DNA from: Methylomonas koyamae
GTDB taxonomy: Bacteria; Pseudomonadota; Gammaproteobacteria; Methylococcales; Methylomonadaceae
DNA length: 64,000 nucleotides
Reading direction: 5' to 3'
NCBI RefSeq assembly: GCF_019669905.1
Contig: NZ_AP019777.1
Location: forward strand, 2,852,001-2,916,000
The translations under genes were made by a program, and so were the position numbers. Under the pieces are notes generated by a model, which was not told the origin of the DNA, searched no databases, and saw only the letters and a list, made by a program, of their open reading frames with translations. This document shows positions 8,658-16,266 of this stretch, in pieces; within the stretch, counting starts at the first letter, position 1, and the number at the start of each line of letters is the position of its first letter.

Positions 8658-10715
8658 ATGGTAACCAAAGCATATCGACCTTTGATACCGGCAACGTTGG
8701 CCCTGGCACTGGCCGGCGCTCGGCTGGCCCACGCCGCCAACCAGGTACCGGAAGACGAAAACCTGCCGGATTTGACCGCGCTCAGCGTCGAACAACTGAT
8801 GAACCTGGACGTAACCTCGGTCATGAAGACTTCGACCGACGTCAGCCATGTCCCGGCGGCGATTTACGTGCTGAGTAACGAAGAAATCCGCCGCAGCGGA
8901 GCGACTACGATTCCGGAAGCGTTGCGAGTGGTGCCGGGCCTGAACGTGGCCAAAGTCGACGGCAACAAGTGGGCAGTTTCGGTGCGCGGTTTCAACACTC
9001 AATTTGCCAACAAACTGTTGGTGCTGGTGGACGGCCGCAGCGTCTACAACCCGCTGTTTTCCGGCGTCTGGTGGGACCAGCAGGACGTGCTGATGGAAGA
9101 CATCGACCGCATCGAAGTCATCCGCGGCCCGGGCGCCAGCCTGTGGGGCGCCAACGCGGTCAACGGTGTGATCAACATCGTCACCAAAAACGCAAAGGAC
9201 AGCCAGGGCACGTTATTGAGCGGCCAGGTCGGCACCCAGCGCCACGGCGGCGGCGTGCGTTACGGCGCCGATTTGGGCGACGACGCTTACCTGAAGGTCT
9301 ACGCCCGCCACTCGGATTACGGCGATTCCAGAACCCGGGATTCGGCCAACCCGGCCGGCGACGAAGGCGACATGAGCAAAGCCGGGTTTCGTTACGACAA
9401 GGCCTTCGATATCGCCAACAAACTCAGCATCCAGGGCGATGCCTTCATCGGCGACAGCAACGGCGCACCGGTCGATTTCCCTAACCTGGCCGCCAATTTG
9501 ACCCCGGTCGCGGCCCCGCCCTACTCCCGGGCGCTGCCGGCCGACCAGCAATTTTCCGGCCATTCTCTGCAAGGCCGCTGGGAACACCACCAAGGCGCCG
9601 ACTCGACCACGGTAGTTCGGATGTACTGGGACCGGCACAGCCGCAAATCGCCGTTCTTGAACTCGCGTTACCAGATCGACAGTTTCGATCTCGACTTTCA
9701 GCACAACTACCAACTCGACGAGCGCCACCTGCTGCTGTGGGGAACCGGCTTGCGTTTCAATATCAACCAGTTCGAGAACAGCCCGCAAATTTCGATGAGT
9801 GCGCCGCAGCGTACCGACCGCATCTACAGCTTCTTCGCCCAAGACGAAATCAGCCTGGTACCCGAGCGTTGGCGTTTGACCTTGGGCGGCAAAGTGGAAC
9901 ACAACCCGGTCACCGAATTCGAAGTCCAGCCCAACGCCCGCCTGCTGTGGACGCCTAACGAACACCACTCGTTCTGGGCCTCGGTATCGCGTTCGGTCAG
10001 AACCCCGAACTGGGTGGAACAAAATATCTCGTACAGCCTGAGCGTTCAGCCGATTCCCGGCTTGCCGATACCGCAAATAACCGGCCTGGTCGGCAATTCA
10101 AATATGGCGGCGGAAAAAATGCTCGGTTTCGAACTGGGCTGGCGCGGCCAATTGCTGCCGCAACTCAGCGCCGATATCGCGCTGTACCACTACAACTACG
10201 ACGATTTGTCCAGCAATACCATTTCGGTATTGCCGCCTGCCAGCTACTTGTTGATTAAATCGACCACCGGCAATTTGGGTATCGGCCAAGTCTACGGCGG
10301 CGAATTCAGTCTGGATTGGCAAGTCACCGATACATGGAAGCTAAAAGCCAACTACAGCTACGAGGAAGATAGAATCCGGCCGGGCAACGCCACGCCGGCC
10401 AACGTCTTCGTCAACGACGGCGGCAGCTATCCGGCCCACAAAGCCATGCTCTGGTCGATGTACCAACTGACGCCGCAACTGAAACTGGACATGAATTGGC
10501 GTTTCGTCAGTTCCACCGTCACCAATCTGAGCTTCACCCAGGGCTACCACGATCTGGACGCGCGCCTGGCTTGGGACTTGGGTGCGGGCTTGGAATTGGC
10601 GCTGGTCGGGCGCAATCTGCTCGACAGTTACCATTTCGAGTACGGTTCCGACCTGTTCTCCACTGCAACTGCCGTGCAACGCGAGGTCTACGGCACCTTG
10701 CGCTGGCATTTTTAA
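8658..10715 (+). CDS. TonB-dependent outer-membrane receptor 2
   Basis: A 685-residue receptor of the same general class as its upstream neighbour. It has an N-terminal signal peptide of about 27 residues, then LTALSVEQLMNLDVTSV and a plug with VSHVPAAIYVLSNEEIRRSG. The plug core RIEVIRGPGASLWGANAVNG is followed by VINIVTKNA and a barrel ending in the aromatic residue of LRWHF. The LSVEQLMNLDVTSV type of N-terminus recurs in receptors next to sensory operons. The gene follows receptor 1 by ten bases and precedes the YfiR-like gene by 18. The two receptors share little outside the plug motifs, so they are probably not a recent duplication. The ligand is unknown. Confidence 0.9.
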   Translation: MVTKAYRPLIPATLALALAGARLAHAANQVPEDENLPDLTALSVEQLMNLDVTSVMKTSTDVSHVPAAIYVLSNEEIRRSGATTIPEALRVVPGLNVAKVDGNKWAVSVRGFNTQFANKLLVLVDGRSVYNPLFSGVWWDQQDVLMEDIDRIEVIRGPGASLWGANAVNGVINIVTKNAKDSQGTLLSGQVGTQRHGGGVRYGADLGDDAYLKVYARHSDYGDSRTRDSANPAGDEGDMSKAGFRYDKAFDIANKLSIQGDAFIGDSNGAPVDFPNLAANLTPVAAPPYSRALPADQQFSGHSLQGRWEHHQGADSTTVVRMYWDRHSRKSPFLNSRYQIDSFDLDFQHNYQLDERHLLLWGTGLRFNINQFENSPQISMSAPQRTDRIYSFFAQDEISLVPERWRLTLGGKVEHNPVTEFEVQPNARLLWTPNEHHSFWASVSRSVRTPNWVEQNISYSLSVQPIPGLPIPQITGLVGNSNMAAEKMLGFELGWRGQLLPQLSADIALYHYNYDDLSSNTISVLPPASYLLIKSTTGNLGIGQVYGGEFSLDWQVTDTWKLKANYSYEEDRIRPGNATPANVFVNDGGSYPAHKAMLWSMYQLTPQLKLDMNWRFVSSTVTNLSFTQGYHDLDARLAWDLGAGLELALVGRNLLDSYHFEYGSDLFSTATAVQREVYGTLRWHF

Positions 10716-10733
10716 CGCGGACGGCAAACCTCG

Positions 10734-11345
10734 ATGCATTTGCAAACCCGGCCCAGATTCGTAACCGCCATGCTGCGCACCGTTCAGCGCGGCGGCGAAT
10801 TGTGCCGAAAAGCCGCAGCATCGAAGCGCTGGGCCGGCGCCCTGCTGGCGCTGCCTCTGATTTTCGCCCATCCGGCCTGCGCCGCGGAGACGGCGAACGA
10901 AGCCGCGGTAAAAGTCGCGTTTCTCTACAACTTCTTCAAATTCATCGAGTGGCCGGAATCGGCCAACCAGAGCAAATTCAACCTGTGCCTGGTAACCCCG
11001 CACGACCTCGGCGACAATTTGCTGGCACTGGAGGGCAAAACCGTCAACGGCAAACCCTTGGCGGTACTGCAGGACGTACCGGCCAAAGATTTGAAAACCT
11101 GCCATCTGGTATTCATCGGCAAATCCACCGCCAACGCCGGCGACATTCCGCGCGATCTGAAAGGCGTGCCGGTGGTCACGGTCAGCGACAAGCCGGGCTT
11201 TTTGCAACAGAACGGCACGATCGGCTTGGTGCAGGACGGCAACCGGCTGAATTTCGAAGTCAATTTGGACAATGCCAACGCCGCCAACGTCCGCATCAGC
11301 GCGCAATTGCTGAAACTGGCCCGCAACCTGAACCTGAACAAATAA
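10734..11345 (+). CDS. YfiR-like periplasmic protein (DUF4154)
   Basis: Up to 203 residues. A hydrophobic export signal ends around HPACAAE (residue 50), followed by the YfiR/DUF4154 fold beginning NEAAVKVAFLYNFFKFIEWPE. Two cysteines (C85, C113) are placed to form a disulfide, as described for Pseudomonas YfiR. YfiR is a periplasmic repressor that binds the periplasmic CHASE8 region of the diguanylate cyclase YfiN. Here the next gene is a kinase with a CHASE8-like sensor, so this protein probably gates that kinase (inference). The start is uncertain: ATG at 10734 gives a long N-terminus, while ATG at 10770 gives a more ordinary signal sequence. It is not a siderophore-binding protein by any motif seen. 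Confidence 0.85.
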   Translation: MHLQTRPRFVTAMLRTVQRGGELCRKAAASKRWAGALLALPLIFAHPACAAETANEAAVKVAFLYNFFKFIEWPESANQSKFNLCLVTPHDLGDNLLALEGKTVNGKPLAVLQDVPAKDLKTCHLVFIGKSTANAGDIPRDLKGVPVVTVSDKPGFLQQNGTIGLVQDGNRLNFEVNLDNANAANVRISAQLLKLARNLNLNK

Positions 11346-11364
11346 CGTCCGCACCGAACCAGCC

Positions 11365-14118
11365 ATGATCCGGGACAAATTAGTCGACATGCCGATGACC
11401 TACAAACTGCAGCGCCTGCAAGCCGTCACGCTGGCGCTGGCTTTGGCGTTGACTTTGGCTATCGTCAGCGTCACCCAGGTCTGGCAGGAAAAAAACGAAC
11501 TGCTCAACGACATCCGCTCGCTGGGCAAGATGATAGGCTTCAGCGCCGGCGCCGCATTGTTGTTCGGCGACGCCAAAACCGGTTCCGACATACTGGCTAC
11601 TTTGCGCGGCAAACCGGAAATTCAGTCCGCGCAGCTATATGGCCGGGACGGCGGCATTTTCGCCCATTATCCGGCCCAGGCGGCACGGGACAGTTTCCCG
11701 CCCACCTTAATTAAGGCCCAGGAAGAATTACTCGGGCAAAAAATGCGGCTGTTGAACCTGATCACGTTGAACCCGCTGCCGGACGATAACGGCGAAGTGA
11801 TCGGCTATTTGCGGGTGTTGATCGATTTGCGCCCACTGTGGCGGGCAGTCGCCATCAACCTCGGCCAGATTCTGCTGGCGATGCTGGCCGCCTTCATGTT
11901 TGCGGTGTGGTTCGGCCGCCGCCTGGCCGCTTCGATCGCCGCACCCTTGACCCGGTTGTCGCAACTGGCCAGACAGGTATCGGTCGACAACAATTACATG
12001 GTGCGGGCCAAGGGCGAAAGCAGCGACGAAATCGGCCAACTGGTGCGGAGTTTCAACCAGATGATCGAACGCATCCAACAACGCGATGCCGAGCTGGAAA
12101 ACCAGCGCGGCTGCCTGGAACGCGAAGTCGATCTGCGCACCGCCGACTTGCGCCAGGCGGTATTGGACGCACAGGCCGCCAGCATCGCCAAATCCCAATT
12201 TCTGGCGACGATGAGCCACGAAATCCGCACGCCGATGAACGGCGTGCTGGGCATGACCGAATTACTGCTCGGCTCGGAATTGAATCCGACCCAGCGCCAA
12301 TATGCCGAGACCGTATTCAGCTCGGCCGATTCGCTGCTGACCATCATCAACGACATCCTGGATTTCTCCAAAATCGAAGCCGGCAAACTGGAGCTGGAGG
12401 AAACCGATTTCAGCCTGAGCAATTTAATCGACCAGCTTGGTACGCTGTTCTTCGAGCGTGCCAGCAGCAAGAACATTCGCCTGATTTGCGAAATCGATCC
12501 GGCCACGCCGAAAGAGGTCCGCGGCGACCCCTACCGCTTACGCCAGATCCTGACCAATTTGTTGTCCAACGCGGTCAAATTCACCGAGGCCGGCGAAGTC
12601 AAGCTTCAGGTCCGTAACTACGAACCGGAACAATGTGCAACGGCCGCCGGCCTGTGCCTGGAATTCAAGATCAGCGATACCGGCATCGGCATGAACCGCG
12701 ACGCCTTGGCCCGGCTGTTTCAGGCCTTCAGCCAGGCCGACGGCTCGACCACGCGAAAATACGGCGGCACCGGTCTGGGCTTGGTCATCAGCAAGGAACT
12801 GTGCGAATTGATGGGCGGCAAAATTCAGGTCGAAAGCCAACCGCAGGTCGGTTCGGTGTTCAGCGTCTATTTGCCGCTACGCCCAGCCCTGGCGCCGCTG
12901 CCGGCCAAGGCCGCTGCGCAGGCCAATTTAGCCGGCAAATACGTATTGGTGGTGGAAGACAACGCCACCAACGCCAAAATCCTGGAAAATCACCTGGCGG
13001 AATTCGGCATGCATTTCCGCGTGGCCAAAAACGGCAGCCACGCGCTGGATATCTTGGACCAGAGCGCGCGTTCCGGCCAATTTTTCGATATCGCGCTGCT
13101 GGATATGCGCATGCTCGGCATCAACGGCACCGAATTGGCCCGGCGCATACGCAGCGATCACCGCTTTACCCGGTTGCGGCTGGTGATTATTTCCTCCAGC
13201 GCGGACCAAGCGGAAATGGCCGAGATCCGCAGTTGCGGCTGCGACGTGCATCTGCAAAAGCCGGTTTACCGGCGTACCTTGCAAGACACCCTTTTACGCT
13301 TGCTGCCGCCCGGCGCCGAGGCCACGGCGGAAACCAAACCGGTTGCACCGCCGCCCGGACTGCGCATCCTGTTGGCGGAAGACAATCCGGTCAACCAGAA
13401 AATCTGTAGCGCGATGCTTCGCCAATTGGGCTATACCTTGATCTGCGCCGGCAACGGCCAGGAAGTATTGGATCTGTTCCGAACCGAACCGGCCGACCTG
13501 ATCCTGATGGACTGCATGATGCCGGTCATGGACGGTTACACCGCCACCCAACGCATCCGCGAAATGGAGCAGGCCGGCGGCGGCAAACGGACGCCGATCA
13601 TCGCCTTGACCGCCAACGCGATGGAAGGCGACCGCGAAAAATGCCTGCGCGCCGGCATGGACGATTATCTGAGCAAGCCGTTTTTGCAAAAAACCCTGCA
13701 CGACAAAATCCGAGCGCTGATCGGCGATTCGCAGCCTGGCCCTGCCCCGGCGCCGGCCCTGGCGCAGGCCGAAGCCGGCCGGACGGCATTCGATTCGGCC
13801 GAATTGCGTTCGCTGCGCCAGATCGGCGGCGACGAATTGGTAAGCGAAGTGTTACGCCTGTTCCGGGAAAACGCCGCGCAGCAGATCCGCGCGATTGAAA
13901 TCGCGATCGAGAACCGGCAAAGCGCCGAGGTACGCCAGGCTGCACATAGCCTGAAATCGACCGCGGCCAATATCGGCGCCGCGCCATTGGCGGAATTGGC
14001 CCGCAACCTCGAACATGCAGCCCGCGACAACACGCTGGCGTTCGATAGTCGTATTGCCGAATCCTTGCAAACCGCCTATAAAGCAATCCTGCAACAACTT
14101 CCCGCCGCAACTTTGTAA
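11365..14118 (+). CDS. Hybrid sensor histidine kinase (CHASE8-HAMP-HisKA-HATPase-REC-REC-Hpt)
   Basis: A 917-residue membrane kinase. The first membrane segment (about 20-36) is followed by a periplasmic region resembling CHASE8 (MIGFSAGAALLFGD, AQLYGRDGGIFAHYPA). A second membrane segment (about 165-183) and a HAMP linker come next. HisKA carries the phospho-acceptor H285 (MSHEIRTPMNG), and the ATPase has NAVKFTE, DTGIGM and GGTGLGL. The first receiver has D580, the second has D716 (LILMDCMMPVMDG), and the C-terminal Hpt has H861 (AAHSLKSTAANIG). This is a complete phosphorelay, able to pass phosphate to the separate receivers encoded next. It lies 19 bases after yfiR, and its stop abuts the next ATG. 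Starts at 11389 or 11395 are possible alternatives. Confidence 0.93.
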   Translation: MIRDKLVDMPMTYKLQRLQAVTLALALALTLAIVSVTQVWQEKNELLNDIRSLGKMIGFSAGAALLFGDAKTGSDILATLRGKPEIQSAQLYGRDGGIFAHYPAQAARDSFPPTLIKAQEELLGQKMRLLNLITLNPLPDDNGEVIGYLRVLIDLRPLWRAVAINLGQILLAMLAAFMFAVWFGRRLAASIAAPLTRLSQLARQVSVDNNYMVRAKGESSDEIGQLVRSFNQMIERIQQRDAELENQRGCLEREVDLRTADLRQAVLDAQAASIAKSQFLATMSHEIRTPMNGVLGMTELLLGSELNPTQRQYAETVFSSADSLLTIINDILDFSKIEAGKLELEETDFSLSNLIDQLGTLFFERASSKNIRLICEIDPATPKEVRGDPYRLRQILTNLLSNAVKFTEAGEVKLQVRNYEPEQCATAAGLCLEFKISDTGIGMNRDALARLFQAFSQADGSTTRKYGGTGLGLVISKELCELMGGKIQVESQPQVGSVFSVYLPLRPALAPLPAKAAAQANLAGKYVLVVEDNATNAKILENHLAEFGMHFRVAKNGSHALDILDQSARSGQFFDIALLDMRMLGINGTELARRIRSDHRFTRLRLVIISSSADQAEMAEIRSCGCDVHLQKPVYRRTLQDTLLRLLPPGAEATAETKPVAPPPGLRILLAEDNPVNQKICSAMLRQLGYTLICAGNGQEVLDLFRTEPADLILMDCMMPVMDGYTATQRIREMEQAGGGKRTPIIALTANAMEGDREKCLRAGMDDYLSKPFLQKTLHDKIRALIGDSQPGPAPAPALAQAEAGRTAFDSAELRSLRQIGGDELVSEVLRLFRENAAQQIRAIEIAIENRQSAEVRQAAHSLKSTAANIGAAPLAELARNLEHAARDNTLAFDSRIAESLQTAYKAILQQLPAATL

Positions 14119-16266
14119 ATGCAACAGCCACCCGCCCCCCATCTGATTCTGGCAATCGACGATGACGACATGGTGCGTTTGATGTTGCGGGAAATTCTGC
14201 AGCGCGAAGGGTTCGACGTGGTTTGCGCCGCGGACGGCCGCCAGGGCCTGGATCTGTGCGCCAGCCGCAAACCCGATCTGGTGTTGCTGGACGTAATGCT
14301 GCCCGACTCGAACGGCTTCGACTGCCTGCAAACCATCCGCCGGATGCCGGGCAACTCGATCTTGCCGATCGTAATGCTGACCGGGGTGGACGACCTGGAT
14401 TCGGTCAACCGCGCGTTCGAATTGGGCGCCACCGACTTTATCGCCAAGCCGATCAGTTGGCCGACCTTGCCCCACCGCTTGCGTTACCTGCTGCGCTCGG
14501 TCGCCACGTTGTCGGCATTGGCCCAAAGCGAAGCCGAATTGCGCAAAGCGCAAAAAATCGCCCAGCTCGGCAGTTGGGACTGGCACGTTGCCAGCGACTC
14601 GGCTCAATGTTCCGAGGAAATCTTCAACATTCTCGACATCGAGCCGTTGCACCGGGAGTTGAAACTGCAGGATTTGTTGAACCGGGTGGAAGCTTCGGAG
14701 GCGGCAAAACTGCAGCAGGCCATCGACTTGTGCCTGAAAAACAAGTTGAGCTTCCGTATCGAATTACCGGTATCGCACCGGGACGGCGGCGACCGGGTAA
14801 TTCACATCCAAGGCGAACCCATCGTCGAGAACGATACGGTCGAACGCATCCGCGGCGCGATTCAGGACATTACCGAACGCCGCAACATCGAAGAACGGGT
14901 ACGGTTTTTGTCCTATTACGACCCGCTGACCGGATTGCCCAACCGCACGCTGTTCAAGGAGATTCTGGGCCAGGCCATGGCCTATTGCGACCGCTACGGC
15001 TCGGCGTTGTCGACGCTGTTCATCAGTATCGCCCGCTTCAAACGCATCAACGAAACGCTGGGGCCGAAAATCGGCGACCACGTGCTGAAAATGTTCGCCG
15101 ACCGGCTGGTCGCCGAAGTTAGGGAATGCGATTTCGTATCGGCCACGTCGGAGTTCGATCTGGCGAACATGACCGTATCCCGGCTGGGCGGCAGTACCTT
15201 TACCGTGTTGCTGAACCGGGTTCAAGACACCCGCGACAGCGTCAAAGTCGCCAAGCGCATCTTTCAGATCATGCAGCAATCGTTTCCGGTCGAAACCACG
15301 GAACTGTTCCTGGGCATCAATATCGGCATCGCGGTCTACCCCGGCGACGGCATGGACGAAGACAGTTTCATCAAGAACGGCGAATTCGCGATGAACCACG
15401 CCGGCGAATACGGCCACAACAACTACCAGTTCTTCAGCAAATCGCTGAACGTGGCCGCCTTCCACAAACTGGCGATGGAAAACAGCCTGCGCCGAGCCAT
15501 CGAACGCGACGAGCTGGAACTGTATTACCAGGCCAAGATCGACATTCGCCGCCACCGGGTGGTCGGCTGCGAAGCTCTGATCCGCTGGCGCCACCCGGAA
15601 TTGGGTTTGATCGGCCCGTCGCAATTTATCCCGATTGCCGAAGATTCCGGGCTGATCGCGCAGATCAGCAATTGGGTGTTGGAAAACGCCTGCCGCCAAG
15701 TGCTGGACTGGCGCCGGCAAGGCGACGGTCCGGAGCTGGTGATGGCGGTCAACGTTTCGGCCAACCAGTTCCGCCAACCCGGTTTCGGCGGCCACGTCCG
15801 CGAAGTGTTGGCGCAAATCGGGCTGGAGCCGCGCTATCTGAAACTGGAACTCACCGAGACCATCTTGCTGCACAACGTCGAGGATGCCTTGGTCACATTG
15901 CGCGAACTGCAGGCGTTAGGCGTCAGGATCAGCATCGACGATTTCGGTACCGGTTACTCTTCGTTGTCTTATTTGAAAAAACTGCCGATATCGGAACTGA
16001 AGGTAGACCACAGCTTCGTCCGCGACTTGCCGCACAACGAAGACGACATGGCGATTACCACGGCAATTTTGGCCCTGGCCGAGGCGCTGTCGCTGGAAGT
16101 GGTGGCCGAAGGCGTCGAAAACCAGGACCAGGCCAACTTTCTGCTGGATAACGGCTGCACGGTGGTGCAGGGCTTTCTTTACCAGCGGCCGATGCCGGCC
16201 ACCGAATTCGCCGAGTTTGCCAGAGTGTTCGATAGCCGGTCGGCCGCCGACCCGATCCCGCGATGA
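14119..16266 (+). CDS. Response regulator REC-PAS-GGDEF(degenerate)-EAL, likely c-di-GMP phosphodiesterase
   Basis: A 715-residue protein. The receiver domain has the phospho-acceptor D58 (LVLLDVMLPDSNG). A PAS-like domain spans roughly residues 135-255, a GGDEF-fold domain roughly 260-430, and an EAL domain about 455-705. The cyclase site reads RLGGSTF (355-361) in place of GGDEF, so cyclase activity is unlikely. The EAL site is intact (EAL at 485-487, DDFGTGYSSLSYLKKLP further on), supporting c-di-GMP hydrolysis. The ATG follows the kinase stop with no gap, and the gene overlaps the next by ATGA, indicating translational coupling. Phosphate from the kinase Hpt domain probably controls it (inference). 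Confidence 0.92.
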   Translation: MQQPPAPHLILAIDDDDMVRLMLREILQREGFDVVCAADGRQGLDLCASRKPDLVLLDVMLPDSNGFDCLQTIRRMPGNSILPIVMLTGVDDLDSVNRAFELGATDFIAKPISWPTLPHRLRYLLRSVATLSALAQSEAELRKAQKIAQLGSWDWHVASDSAQCSEEIFNILDIEPLHRELKLQDLLNRVEASEAAKLQQAIDLCLKNKLSFRIELPVSHRDGGDRVIHIQGEPIVENDTVERIRGAIQDITERRNIEERVRFLSYYDPLTGLPNRTLFKEILGQAMAYCDRYGSALSTLFISIARFKRINETLGPKIGDHVLKMFADRLVAEVRECDFVSATSEFDLANMTVSRLGGSTFTVLLNRVQDTRDSVKVAKRIFQIMQQSFPVETTELFLGINIGIAVYPGDGMDEDSFIKNGEFAMNHAGEYGHNNYQFFSKSLNVAAFHKLAMENSLRRAIERDELELYYQAKIDIRRHRVVGCEALIRWRHPELGLIGPSQFIPIAEDSGLIAQISNWVLENACRQVLDWRRQGDGPELVMAVNVSANQFRQPGFGGHVREVLAQIGLEPRYLKLELTETILLHNVEDALVTLRELQALGVRISIDDFGTGYSSLSYLKKLPISELKVDHSFVRDLPHNEDDMAITTAILALAEALSLEVVAEGVENQDQANFLLDNGCTVVQGFLYQRPMPATEFAEFARVFDSRSAADPIPR

